A stretch of 64,000 nucleotides of DNA from Paracoccaceae bacterium (GCA_026710155.1 JAPORQ010000036.1:44379-108378); one strand, 5' to 3'. Positions 54,528 to 63,451 are shown, counted from the first letter of the stretch. The notes: generated from the sequence alone by a model not told the origin. Translations and numbers: made by a program.

Positions 54528-55099
54528 TTCTATTCAACACGGAAAGTCCGCAACTCTATACCGAAAGGTTGACCCTGAAACCTCCCCAGAACAGGGATCA
54601 TGAAGAGTGGGCCCATCTGAGGGAAAAAAGTCAGGATTTTTTGAAACCTTGGGAACCACAATGGGAGGAAGACCATTTATCAAGATCTTCATTCCAAAAC
54701 AGGGTCAAATGGGCCAGGAAATCCATCGTTGCCCAAACTGCCTTTCCATTCATACTGTTCAGGGACAGAAGAATCATAGGAGCCATAACCCTGGATCATG
54801 TCCGGGGAGCGCCATCTCGATCGGGTATTGTAGGATTCTGGGTTGGCAAGGAGTATGCCCGCCAAGGATATATGAGGGAAGCACTGCAGGCGGTTGTTCA
54901 TTTTGCCTTTCAGGAAATAAACATAAGCCGTATAGAAGCTTCATGCTTGCCAACCAACAAGGCTTCAAGAGGATTGTTGGAAATTTCCGGTTTCAAATAT
55001 GAGGGGATAGCTCAAAGTTATCTGGAGATTGCCGGCAAATGGCAAAATCATGTGATATATGCCAATCTCAGAAGCGACCGGCGAGGTATGGCACTTTAG
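54524..55099 (+). CDS. GNAT-family N-acetyltransferase (RimJ-like)
   Basis: This 191-residue protein has the RimJ/RimL layout. LYTERLTLKPPQNRDHEEW begins the domain. GIVGFWVGKEYARQGYMREA holds the acetyl-CoA loop with R-Q-G-Y. NISRIEASCLPTNKASRGLL is the usual C-terminal part. It starts at GTG, overlapping the M16 stop (GTGA). Relatives acetylate ribosomal protein N-termini or small amines. The target here is unknown. It ends in TAG, followed directly by the next ATG. Confidence 0.88.
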   Translation: MILFNTESPQLYTERLTLKPPQNRDHEEWAHLREKSQDFLKPWEPQWEEDHLSRSSFQNRVKWARKSIVAQTAFPFILFRDRRIIGAITLDHVRGAPSRSGIVGFWVGKEYARQGYMREALQAVVHFAFQEINISRIEASCLPTNKASRGLLEISGFKYEGIAQSYLEIAGKWQNHVIYANLRSDRRGMAL

Positions 55100-56524
55100 A
55101 TGCAAAACCCTTCACACGAAAAGATTGCAAAATTGAGGGAAAAACTGAATCCCGGTTTGTTTTCAGAGTTTTCGGATCGGTATAAATCAGAACCAAGGGG
55201 GCAGTTCAAAGCCTCGGAAGGGATATTGCTTGTACCCGATACAACCCGGGATGTTGCCGAAATCATAACTCATTGCAATACCCTGAAAATTCCTGTGATC
55301 CCTTATGGTGGTGGTACTGGTCTTGTTGGTGGGCAAATATACAACGGGCCTGAAATCCCCGTGGTAATCAGCCTTCATAAATTGAACAGGATCAGGGATG
55401 TTTCGGTAACCGATAACTTGATTACAGTCGAGGCAGGTTGTATTCTTCAAAGAATTCAGGAGCATGTTGCTCAATCAAATCTCCTCTTTCCTCTTTCCAT
55501 TGCTTCCAAGGGTTCTTGCCAGATTGGAGGAAACCTTGCAACCAATGCCGGAGGTGTTCATGTAATCCGTTACGGGAATACCAGAGACCTTTGTCTCGGC
55601 CTTGAGGTCGTCCTGCCGGATGGTTCGATCATGAATAATCTCCATAGGTTATACAAGGACAATCTGGGTCTTGATTTGAGGAATCTCATGATCGGGTCGG
55701 AAGGCATCCTGGGAATAATTACGGCTGCAACCATGAAGATTTTCCCAAAACCCGTGGAAGAAGCAACAGCCTATCTGAGTGTACCTGACCTGGATAGTGC
55801 AATCAAGCTGCTGCAGTTTTTCAGGGAGAATTTCGGTGGACTTATTTCGGCTTTCGAGTTGATTAGCGAGACCAGCTTTCATTTTGTCAAGAAAACCGGA
55901 CTTGTTTCCAAACTCCCCTTTGAGAAGCCCCCCAAATGGTCTGTCTTGGTGGATTTGGGTTCCAATTTCGCTATTGACCTTGATGAGCGGCTCTTGGAAG
56001 TTTCAAGTCGGGCACTTTCAAAAGATCTGATATTGGATGGTGTATTTGCCAATTCCGAAAAGCAGCGTCAGGATTTTTGGAACTTGCGTGAACTTATACC
56101 CGAAGCCAACCGCAGGATTGGTTCCATTGCTACAAATGATATATCCGTGCCAATTTCCAGAGTACCAAAATTTGTCGAGATGGCTGATGCCGAAATTGCC
56201 AAATTGGGGGGATTGACAGCCAATTGCTTTGGTCATATTGGTGATGGAAACATTCACTATAATGTTTTTGGTCTAAGCAAGGAAAGCTATGACAATCCCG
56301 AACTGAAAAGCAAAATCAGGGAAATCATCTTTTCGATAGTAAATTCGCTTGGAGGTTCTTGCTCGGCTGAGCATGGTACCGGCCGGTTAAGAATTGATGA
56401 ACTCAAGAGATCAAAGGATAAGTCCTACCTGAGCATGATTGGAAAGATTAAGCGAATAATGGACCCGAACAACATCATGAATCCAGGTGTGTTGGTGTCT
56501 CAGGATATGTACCCAATCATCTAA
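55100..56524 (+). CDS. FAD-linked oxidase (D-2-hydroxyacid dehydrogenase type)
   Basis: The 474-residue protein is of the GlcD/D-2-hydroxyglutarate dehydrogenase type. PVIPYGGGTGLVGGQ near 66-80 binds FAD. QIGGNLATNAGGVHVIRYGN follows, and the C-terminal domain has FGHIGDGNIHYNVFG and SAEHGTGRLR. Relatives oxidise D-lactate or D-2-hydroxyglutarate and pass electrons to a carrier flavoprotein. It differs clearly from the glcD product at 18518. It directly follows the GNAT gene and ends the thrC cluster. The exact substrate cannot be decided. Confidence 0.86.
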   Translation: MQNPSHEKIAKLREKLNPGLFSEFSDRYKSEPRGQFKASEGILLVPDTTRDVAEIITHCNTLKIPVIPYGGGTGLVGGQIYNGPEIPVVISLHKLNRIRDVSVTDNLITVEAGCILQRIQEHVAQSNLLFPLSIASKGSCQIGGNLATNAGGVHVIRYGNTRDLCLGLEVVLPDGSIMNNLHRLYKDNLGLDLRNLMIGSEGILGIITAATMKIFPKPVEEATAYLSVPDLDSAIKLLQFFRENFGGLISAFELISETSFHFVKKTGLVSKLPFEKPPKWSVLVDLGSNFAIDLDERLLEVSSRALSKDLILDGVFANSEKQRQDFWNLRELIPEANRRIGSIATNDISVPISRVPKFVEMADAEIAKLGGLTANCFGHIGDGNIHYNVFGLSKESYDNPELKSKIREIIFSIVNSLGGSCSAEHGTGRLRIDELKRSKDKSYLSMIGKIKRIMDPNNIMNPGVLVSQDMYPII

Positions 56525-56645
56525 AACATCGTTAGTATATCATGTGGAAAAAAGGGCCTTCGTCCTTTCAGTGGGGTTGTTTATTTCAAATGTATCTGAA
56601 GACCGACAGATCAATAAACAATGTATAATTGTTATTGTTCAAATC

Positions 56646-56656
56646 CCTGAATAGTT
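56646..56656 (+). repeat. Solo IS66-type end motif beside the three-gene cassette
   Basis: CCTGAATAGTT occurs 38 bp before the left end of the TIGR04255 cassette. The bases around it (CAAATC ahead, ATTACTG after) match the full IS ends only partly. It marks a border between the thrC cluster and acquired DNA. Confidence 0.45.
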
Positions 56657-56693
56657 ATTACTGAACTTAAATCATACTCCCAACAAAGGTGAA

Positions 56694-57131
56694 TTATTGT
56701 GGAATAGGGTGTAATTCAGAAATGCACTTTGCTATCTTTTCTCCAACAAGTGCCATATCCAGATCCCCAAGGGGCTGAACTAATATTTCACAGTGAGAAC
56801 CATCTTCTTCGAAGTCTTTTGTTTTCACTAGTGGGGATTTCTGAACTTTAAGGCATTCAAGCCTCTCTAGCTCTATCTTATAAACTGAACCTACATTTAA
56901 TTCAGCATACTTTCCATTTTTATTCAATTTTAATCGTGTTAATCTATTGATTTCTTTGATTTGATTTTCTTTAGACCCTGAAAAGCATTCCATCCAGTTG
57001 ACAGATATACCTGTTTCATCAGGTCTAAGCCTAAACACATCTCCATTTACTTTACCCTTATGGAAACTGGTTGGTTTTACATACCGGACGATATTATCCT
57101 GATCAGATAAGTATTCTCTTTCAGAATGCAC
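56694..57131 (-). CDS. Uncharacterised protein, third gene of TIGR04255 cassette
   Basis: The 145-residue protein has a probable cytoplasmic, mixed alpha/beta composition and no signal or membrane helix. VRYVKPTSFHKGKVNGDVFR, then RPDETGISVNWMECFSGS is its most distinctive part. AELNVGSVYKI and a C-terminal DLDMALVGEKIAKCISELHP follow. I recall similar proteins in other bacteria, always unannotated, but I can give no function. It overlaps the preceding gene by 11 bp, so it is translationally coupled. It is the last gene of the three-gene unit and is AT-rich, unlike the neighbouring thrC cluster. Confidence 0.75.
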   Translation of the reverse strand: MHSEREYLSDQDNIVRYVKPTSFHKGKVNGDVFRLRPDETGISVNWMECFSGSKENQIKEINRLTRLKLNKNGKYAELNVGSVYKIELERLECLKVQKSPLVKTKDFEEDGSHCEILVQPLGDLDMALVGEKIAKCISELHPIPQ

Positions 57132-57801
57132 AAATTTCTTTCAAATCGTATAAATTGATCAATTCAATAATATTATTCCGGTTGACTTCGCCGGCAATAC
57201 TAACTGTCCCTTTATCTTTGCTATGAGATAAAATCATGAAATGAACTTTGTTAGTTTCATAAAATTCTATTCCTAAAAGGTTACCCAAATCATCATCCCA
57301 AACTGCCCGGTAATTCCCGTTATCATTTAGATAAAGTGCATCCATTTTTATATTGAAATCTGAATCATTTAGAAATTTCCAAAAGTTATCTTCAGAAGCT
57401 TTGTTTATTTGGATTTCATCTTCCTCGGCAAAATGCTTCAATTCATTTATTCTATTACGAAACTCAATTTCGGACTGAATTTTGTTTTGCTGGATGAAAT
57501 TTCGGAATCCTTCATAGTATCTGAAGAAAAATAAATCAGAATCCTTTTTCAGGTGAGTATCAATCCTTCGATCAAGTAAATAATCATGTGAGGGAGTAGA
57601 AGGATAAATTGTTGAGAAATGTAAAGGGGTTAATCTTGAATCCCTATTTTCAAAGGAACCCCAAATGTCTGAATTAGTGAAAAACTTTCTCCAATTATCA
57701 GCATTCTCTCGTTCTGAAAAAGGATAAGGCTGCTTCAATGAAGCCCTATAAGGAAGGCTTGAATTTGATAATTCAATCATGGAGAAATTTGTCTCAAGCA
57801 T
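57121..57801 (-). CDS. Uncharacterised protein, second gene of TIGR04255 cassette
   Basis: The product has 226 residues, with no signal peptide or membrane helix. The N-terminal 90 residues are polar and unrelated to anything I know. A central helical part follows (EIEFRNRINELKHFAEEDEI). The C-terminal part, NYRAVWDDDLGNLLGIEFY and HSKDKGTVSIAGEVNRNNI, reads as a small beta-rich domain. It lies ten bases after the TIGR04255 gene and overlaps the third gene. The tight spacing indicates that all three products are needed together. Function unknown. Confidence 0.75.
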   Translation of the reverse strand: MLETNFSMIELSNSSLPYRASLKQPYPFSERENADNWRKFFTNSDIWGSFENRDSRLTPLHFSTIYPSTPSHDYLLDRRIDTHLKKDSDLFFFRYYEGFRNFIQQNKIQSEIEFRNRINELKHFAEEDEIQINKASEDNFWKFLNDSDFNIKMDALYLNDNGNYRAVWDDDLGNLLGIEFYETNKVHFMILSHSKDKGTVSIAGEVNRNNIIELINLYDLKEICAF

Positions 57802-57811
57802 AGGTTATATT

Positions 57812-58579
57812 TTACCCCTTGTTCCAATACCTCTGGATATCATCAGTAGTTAAACAATCAAACAATTTATTTAATTCTTTATTGGCATGGTCGAACCAAT
57901 CAAGCATAACAGATTTTTCGTCATCATCCAAAGTTCCTATAGCTTGAAGGGTTACCAAAAGTTGGGGCTCACGTGAATTAGGGTTGTAGTTGATTTCTAT
58001 CCTTGGCTTCAAAGTTAAATTCTGGTTCAAATATAAATTATAATCATAGACAAAATGTGTTGTAGTTGTTTGTTCAACACCGAAATCAGGGAATTTGAAA
58101 CCCTTAATCACTTTGCAAGTATCATTTGGTCCAGTCCATAGATCACACAGATTAACTATATTTACATAGGTTAGGTGACATTCCTTGATCACAAATTTAG
58201 TTTGGTTAAATTCCTCTTTGACAAATCCTGTGAATATGTTCAAGTTTGTATCGAAAATTGATTTCAACTTTCTGTAGCGGGGGTAAATATCATTATTTTG
58301 ATTGCGCCAGTTAAAGATAAATGCATTTTTTTGAATTTGAATGACCTGAGAATTATCAATAGAATTGAAAATATATCTGGGTAGAGGTTGTAATTCGTCT
58401 TTTTCCAAAGGTTGATAATTTCCAATCGGAAAGCCCTGTGAAACCTTGGGGAAATGTCCTTTTATAAGAGACCAATACAATCCTATATGTTCACTTCGCA
58501 AGAAAGTTAAAGGAGGTGAGATTCCCGTAGTGAAAATCAATTCATCAATAGGTGGGAAATTATAATCTACTATTTTCAA
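57812..58579 (-). CDS. TIGR04255-family protein, first gene of the cassette
   Basis: This 255-residue protein matches the sporadically distributed TIGR04255 family. The N-terminus has YNFPPIDELIFTTGISPPL, then HIGLYWSLIKGHFPKVSQG. QKNAFIFNWRNQNNDIYPRY is the best-conserved segment. CHLTYVNIVNL lies in the middle. The C-terminal helix is WFDHANKELNKLFDCLTTDD with the closing IQRYW. The family has no known activity and occurs patchily, often in variable regions. It is the promoter-proximal gene here. No membrane segment is seen. Confidence 0.8.
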   Translation of the reverse strand: MKIVDYNFPPIDELIFTTGISPPLTFLRSEHIGLYWSLIKGHFPKVSQGFPIGNYQPLEKDELQPLPRYIFNSIDNSQVIQIQKNAFIFNWRNQNNDIYPRYRKLKSIFDTNLNIFTGFVKEEFNQTKFVIKECHLTYVNIVNLCDLWTGPNDTCKVIKGFKFPDFGVEQTTTTHFVYDYNLYLNQNLTLKPRIEINYNPNSREPQLLVTLQAIGTLDDDEKSVMLDWFDHANKELNKLFDCLTTDDIQRYWNKG

Positions 58580-58895
58580 ACTCTCATTAAATCTTGGTCA
58601 ACAGGGATTGGTTTACTATTCCAATTTAGCATGATGGAATGATGATTCAATAGAATTTTTGATTCACTGATAATGAAAACCCCAATGCTGAACAGTTACC
58701 CTGAAGGATCAATTTTGATATCAAAACCAGTCTTTCCAACCAGTTTATTTCAAGATGTACCAAGTTTTAGATTAACGAAAGGGCTCTTGAAGTGGGTTCA
58801 AAATAACCTTTCAACCCAGATGTTGACCATGCCAGGATAAGTATTTAATCAAGATGGCAAGACAATAAATCGGTCGGATATGAAGTAAATTTCAG
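58580..58895. other. Region upstream of the cassette, no gene
   Basis: These 316 bases hold no supportable gene. They must contain the promoter of the minus-strand cassette. AGTTACCCTGAA at 58695-58706 recalls the IS-end core but does not match it well enough to count. The stretch next to 58896 probably belongs to the 3' side of the isomerase pseudogene. Confidence 0.45.
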
Positions 58896-59771
58896 CTAGC
58901 CGAAATGAGACTTGAATGTTCCAACACATTCATAAAAGCCATCCATGAAGGTACCATTATAGGGTCGATATACACTTTCAAGGGATATGACACCGCCATA
59001 ACCATCTCGTTTGAGGGCATCTGATATGAGTGCAAACAAATCTCCCAGCTGGCCTTCTCCCATTGGCTTGATTTCAAGTGTGGCGTGCGGAGTATTCACT
59101 ATCAGATCCTTGATGTGGACATGACCAATATAACCGTCACGAACAATTTCGTAGCCATCAGGATAAGCAAGTTCATGGCACCAGCAATTATTTCCCGGGG
59201 CCCACAATACCTTGAGATGATTCTTGGCATTCAGTTCATCAATCAGCCTTCTGGCAGTATAATTGGAATTAACCATTATTCCATTGCCGGTTTCGACAAC
59301 CAGGATAATATCCTCTGATCTGGCCAAATCCACTGCGGGGTCTATCAGGGCTAGTGTGGCATCCCATGCTCCCTTGGCGACATTCCATTGTTCTGCCTCG
59401 TTCTTTCCCCCAGAGAATTTGCTCCTTTTTTGGAGTCATGACCTGACCAATGGAGAATTCAATTCCTTTGCCATGTCAATGACCCGCTTGAGCGAATCCA
59501 TATTTTGCGTATGGAGTTTATCACCTGGTTTGTTTGCTACCGTCAGCCCATTGAATATATGTCTTGAAAGACAGGAGACCGACTTGCCATGTCCTTCAAG
59601 CATTGACTTGATGGAGGTTATTTCTTCTCTGGAATGATCACCAATCTCCTTGTCACCGACAAACTGCAGCTCGGCAAAGGCAAGCCCATATTCATCCATA
59701 ATGGCAAGGGCTACGGAAAGATCACGGCTGATACCATAACAAATCACACCCAGTTTAATGGTATTGTTCAC
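58896..59771 (-). pseudogene. Sugar-phosphate isomerase/epimerase with two compensating frameshifts
   Basis: Two halves of a TIM-barrel isomerase lie in the same minus-strand frame. The N-terminal part has KLGVICYGISRDLSVALAIM and DMAKELNSPLV. The C-terminal part has IILVVETGNGIMVNSNYTAR, LKVLWAPGNNCWCHE and ISLESVYRPYNG. Between them about 25 bases are out of frame and create a TGA near 59436. Reading VMTPKKEQILWGK in the shifted frame restores the protein. So one base was lost and one gained, near A6 and G5 tracts. This could be real decay or sequence error. The GTG start overlaps the stop of the dehydrogenase gene, and the pair resembles sugar-acid catabolic operons. Confidence 0.75.
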
Positions 59772-60661
59772 TATCTATGCAATTCAGCTCCAGTGATTTC
59801 TTCTATCAGACAGGTAACGACCCAGTTGTCTCCATCAGGAAATCTTGCTTTGCCAGCCTTGAACAACTCATAAGAGGTTGCTGCAGAATGCATGGGAACC
59901 CCAAGTGCTTCGGCGAAGTGCATGCTGATACTCAAATCCTTGCCCATTGTATCAATATGACTGCCGGTACCCTCGAATTGACGATCAATGATTTTTTCGA
60001 GAGAATTGTTGACGATCCCGCAACCAACAGAGGAAGAGGACACTACGTCATAAAAGTTTTCTCCCCTGATTCCTGCCTTTGCAGCAAGTGCAGCCGCTTC
60101 GAAGGTTGCTGTAAATACAGGTCCGATCAGTGATTGCAGACAGGCTTTCATGCTTTGACCATCACCCGGATTTGCACCAACCCGGTGGATAACTTTTGAT
60201 ATTGCCTTCATGACGGGCTCATACTTGTCCAGAACAGCATCCTTGCCAGCTGCCATCAGTGTTAGTGTTCCACCTTGTGCACCGGGGAAGCCACCTGAAA
60301 CAGGGCTGTCGATAAGGTCAATTTGTGTATCTGCCAATTTGTTGCCAATGGCTCTCGCCTCATGGGGTTCAATTGTTGCGGTAAGAATGATGACACCTCC
60401 AGGGGACATTGTTTCAGCCAGCCCACCAGATCCAAATATGACTGATTCTGCCTGGTGACCGTTCATGACCATTACAAAAACGGCATCCGAATTCATGCCA
60501 ACGACGGATACATTTTCTGCGGGTTTACATCCTGTTTCAGCCAGGACATTGACCTTTTTAAGATCAAGATCAAACACCGTGGTCGGGAAGCCATTCTTCA
60601 AAAGGTTCCTAGCCAAACCCGATCCCATGTTCCCGAGCCCAATCACACCAGTAGCAGACAT
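59771..60661 (-). CDS. Hydroxyacid dehydrogenase, HIBADH/L-threonate dehydrogenase type
   Basis: The protein has about 296 residues with an NAD-binding start (GVIGLGNMGSGLARNLLKNG) and the family substrate motif LIDSPVSGGFPGAQGGTL. The catalytic lysine lies in GDGQSMKACLQSL, which is closer to the L-threonate dehydrogenase branch than to 3-hydroxyisobutyrate dehydrogenase. I take the ATG at 60661. An earlier ATG at 60676 adds five residues. It precedes the broken isomerase with a one-base overlap. Together they would handle a four- or six-carbon sugar acid, but the pathway is now incomplete here. Confidence 0.85.
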   Translation of the reverse strand: MSATGVIGLGNMGSGLARNLLKNGFPTTVFDLDLKKVNVLAETGCKPAENVSVVGMNSDAVFVMVMNGHQAESVIFGSGGLAETMSPGGVIILTATIEPHEARAIGNKLADTQIDLIDSPVSGGFPGAQGGTLTLMAAGKDAVLDKYEPVMKAISKVIHRVGANPGDGQSMKACLQSLIGPVFTATFEAAALAAKAGIRGENFYDVVSSSSVGCGIVNNSLEKIIDRQFEGTGSHIDTMGKDLSISMHFAEALGVPMHSAATSYELFKAGKARFPDGDNWVVTCLIEEITGAELHR

Positions 60662-60814
60662 AATCTTTCCAATCAAACAACCAAAAACAATGAGTTGAAA
60701 TTAAGAAAAACCTCGGGAAGAACAAACAGAAGTTATCGGACAATTTCAGGTAAGTCATTTCAGTGGAATTTTGTCAAATGAAAAACTTTAAATTCCAATG
60801 TTATGAGAGACAAA

Positions 60815-61000
60815 GTTAATATTCGGCCTCGATTAAGTGATCAGGGTGGAAACTTGGGGCAGTTGACATCTGAAAGTGCGTCAAAGATTTCGAAAGAGCA
60901 ATCAAGTGCACGGGCAGGGAAATAATAGAATTACCGGTGGAAAGTCGATTTGGATATCATGTGATCGCACTTGAAAGTATCATAGAGGGTAATCGCTATT
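60815..61000 (+). pseudogene. PpiC/parvulin-type isomerase, C-terminal fragment
   Basis: A plus-strand frame reads SDQGGNLGQLTSESASKISK, then two stops. In the next frame IIELPVESRFGYHVIALESI can be read. GGNLG followed by PVESRFGYHVI is the signature of the parvulin peptidyl-prolyl isomerase domain. Only about 60 residues remain, with no start. It is a dead fragment. Confidence 0.7.
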
Positions 61001-61534
61001 TCATTTTAATGGCTCTTCATCAGTTATGGTGGGTAATTTTCACCTGTTGAATCCCTCGGGACATCAATCCAACCCCCAAATCCTGTCATGCCAGCGGCTT
61101 GCTGCAATCGTTGACAATGAATGTCCGTTCTTCCTTCAACATGGAATGATGCCCATGATCGGCAACATGTCAGGAATGCAATGGCTTCAGTTGGTTCTTG
61201 AAAAGTGCCCGGCCCCTGTTCAACAAACTTCTTGTGATCATCATTTCTTCCCAGCAGCTGAAGATGGCCTGTGATGAAAACACCCTTGCTTTTCAACATG
61301 AACAATACATTTGAAACAAATACAACCCACCAAAACAGGGGAACACCCAAGTATATAAGACCCATTATTATCCCAAATTTTATAAGATAGGACAGTTATT
61401 GTTCTACTTGCTGTTACTGAATTCGTTTTTTCATGGATTGCCTCAAAAAATAGGAATAGCATTTATGGCACATGCCTTTTCGTATGGTAAAATGGTACTG
61501 GAAACCAATTTATTCCAGCAGGTTCCAATGGTTT
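61001..61534. other. Region without a supportable gene
   Basis: A minus-strand frame at 61365-61024 gives 113 residues with one helix (LGVPLFWWVVFVSNVLFML) but otherwise unlikely composition. I do not accept it as a gene with confidence. Nothing else stands out. Confidence 0.3.
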
Positions 61535-61643
61535 TTTGTTTTTATTGAATGGCAGGGAAACCTCGCATCCCATTCGTTGAAATAAAAAATAATCCTAGAA
61601 ATATCACTTGCCAAATTGGTGCCGGCCATATATTGTAACGGTT
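61535..61643 (+). promoter_or_regulatory. Duplicated promoter block, copy 1
   Basis: This block aligns with 63339-63431. Both share TTTTTGT(T/C)TTTA(T/C)TGAATGGC(A/G)GG and ATAAAA/ATAATC. TTGCCA follows as a -35 (61608-61613) and TATATT as a -10 (61629-61634), here 15 bases apart. Transcription would start next to the ATG at 61644, so the message may be nearly leaderless. Confidence 0.6.
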
Positions 61644-61931
61644 ATGCCGGAGTCTGAAAAAACCATTGATCTTGATCGCAGGCTTTCGGTATTGGAGGAA
61701 CGCATGAACACGATTACCGAGAGTTATGACCGGGGCTGGAAACACCTGGAGGCCAAGATGGGGGAGGACAATGCCAAGCTTGAGGCCAGGTTGGGGAATG
61801 ATATCGCCAAGCTCCGAGAGGACAGTGCCAAACGTGACAGGAACATGTCCATCCAGGTTTATGCCGTTGGTTTTGGCATTCTGGCCGTGATCATAGGTAT
61901 CGGCGGAATAATCATCAGCCTGCTGGTCTGA
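61644..61931 (+). CDS. Small coiled-coil protein with a C-terminal membrane helix
   Basis: The 95-residue product has a long charged coiled coil (RRLSVLEERMNTITESYDRG, then HLEAKMGEDNAKLEARLGND). It ends in one membrane helix (YAVGFGILAVIIGIGGIIIS). A repeat of about 11 residues (EAKMGEDNAKL, EARLGNDIAKL) is visible. This tail-anchored plan resembles small proteins of unknown function in variable regions, and I assign no family. I take the ATG at 61644. Upstream codons to 61608 fall in the promoter block. It is GC-richer than the backbone. The block in front of it is shared with the nucleotidyltransferase gene at 63452. Confidence 0.6.
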   Translation: MPESEKTIDLDRRLSVLEERMNTITESYDRGWKHLEAKMGEDNAKLEARLGNDIAKLREDSAKRDRNMSIQVYAVGFGILAVIIGIGGIIISLLV

Positions 61932-61969
61932 AGTTTCAAAACGACAACAATTCACCAAATAACTTGTGA

Positions 61970-62275
61970 TGCCAATTCCATGTTGCCTATTTCGTTCCGG
62001 GTGATGAGGACCTTCATGCCAAACTGACAGGCAGGAAGGAATCGAATGTCGTGTATTGCCATTACTTGAATGGAGTGAAGGAATTGGATTTGCCAGTTTT
62101 GGGGAAAACAAGGAAACTGAAGGTACGTTCGCATGTGGTAGACGATTGTCCCATCATCAACTGTCACAAGTTGTATAAGACCAAGACATCAATCTCTGAT
62201 TGTATCGGTTGCCAAAATCATGTTGGCCATTCCAGTGATACTGTATTTTGTGGCTGCAAAATTCCCTTGAACTGA
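61970..62275 (+). pseudogene. Cysteine-containing fragment, unknown
   Basis: An open plus-strand frame of about 100 codons without a start reads HVAYFVPGDEDLHAKLTGRK, then SNVVYCHYLNGVKELDLP and ISDCIGCQNHVGH. Paired cysteines (CIGCQNHVG, VFCGCK) suggest metal binding. I do not recognise it. It follows the coiled-coil gene and looks like the 3' part of a lost gene. Confidence 0.35.
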
Positions 62276-62307
62276 AGAACCTGTCGGTCAACAGCATACC
62301 CCTTTTG

Positions 62308-62462
62308 GGTTGACTGTTGCCAGCGACAGGCGTTTCTCCGACCTTGCCGTACGTCATTACGGCGGTCGTGACCGCTGGCGGACCGCCGGGCTCAACAACA
62401 TCACCAAGGACAATCCCCACCGGGCAGGCGACTGCCTGAAGGTCTTATATATGGAGTGGTGA
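62308..62462 (+). pseudogene. LysM-like domain fragment
   Basis: The frame RRFSDLAVRHYGGRDRWRTA, then GLNNITKDNPHRAGDCLKV has the pattern of a LysM domain: a helix with YG, then N, then P and G before the closing strand. LysM domains bind peptidoglycan and are also found in phage tail proteins. Only this domain remains, with no start. Confidence 0.45.
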
Positions 62463-62548
62463 GAGGGAAATTTTCCTTACCAACCCGTATGGCATGGCTT
62501 ATACTCCATGGTTGAAACCAGGAATGACTTCCGGGAGAAAACCAAAAG

Positions 62549-63150
62549 ATGATTACAACCACAGAAGAGCACCATGTTGTCGGTTCCCTGGGTTCCGACT
62601 TCTGGCGGATCAAGGTTTTACCTGAACTGGTTCCCAGAATTGCCCATGAATTTGACTGGAACCGCTTGGGAAGGCGGGTGATGACCGATGTCAAGGAAGG
62701 AATCATTTCCTGGATGAATCCTTCCAGTACACATGTGGGACAGGCCTCGGCCAGTGACAAGGTCATCCCCTTGGCCGCTGCCATCCTGAAGGTGCATGTC
62801 AAGAATATGCGTGACCTGCGCTGGAAAGGTCCCGATGGTCCTGAAAGGGTCCGGCTGGAAGCCGATTCCGCCTTCTATCTAGGAAAGAATGCCGAGACCT
62901 AGTATGCCATATTCAGGAAAGGCGGCCAAGAAGTTGTGGAAACCTCTGGAGCCAAGACACCCCGGACCTCGTTATCAAGGTTGAGGTAACCCACTTCGAC
63001 AGGAAGAAGCCGTAACTTTATGCCGGGATTGGAGTCCGGGAAATGTGGCGGATCAACGCTAGGAAGGGAAGCGAACTGATTCAGGTGGAAATACTCGATC
63101 TTCAGGCACCCGGTGGTCTTGATGCATCAATTTTGCCGAAGGCGTTCTAG
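62549..63150 (+). pseudogene. Uma2-family (DUF820) nuclease-like protein, broken
   Basis: The first 117 codons are open and end with RVRLEADSAFYLGKNAE followed by TAG. Later frames continue with DTPDLVIKVEVTHFDRKKP, a TAA, then LYAGIGVREMWRINARKGSE. EADSAFYLG and the KVEVTHFD region correspond to the PD-(D/E)xK core of Uma2 proteins, with acidic and lysine residues in place. Uma2 proteins are common in cyanobacteria and variable regions, with no agreed function. The several breaks make it inactive. Confidence 0.55.
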
Positions 63151-63338
63151 GTTGGTCAGGGCAGGTGACTACAAGGGTTTGAAGGAACTGCTGGTGAAGA
63201 ATCTGGTGCCAGCGACCAATTCCAAACCGGACCACGACCCCGAATCGGCACCTCCCTCCCCTTCAATGTAATCAACACTCCTCCTCGCGCGCCCTGGGAA
63301 CAGGAACATTCCAAAAATCAACACCAAAGGAACTGCAC

Positions 63339-63451
63339 TTTTTTTGTCTTTACTGAATGGCGGGAATGCCCATATCCCCATTTGATAAAATAATCATTGC
63401 CAAACCACCCTCCGGCGATTATATTCAGGGACAACGGGAAGGATATGGAAA
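63339..63451 (+). promoter_or_regulatory. Duplicated promoter block, copy 2
   Basis: It aligns with copy 1 at 61535. TTGCCA (63397-63402) and TATATT (63420-63425) are spaced 17 bases apart, a good sigma-70 promoter. It stands directly ahead of the nucleotidyltransferase gene, where GGGAAGG serves as ribosome binding site. Confidence 0.6.

Noticed and set aside
58695..58706. AGTTACCCTGAA as an eighth IS66-type end.
   Set aside because: It shares only scattered bases with the core motif and lacks CCTGAATAGTT.
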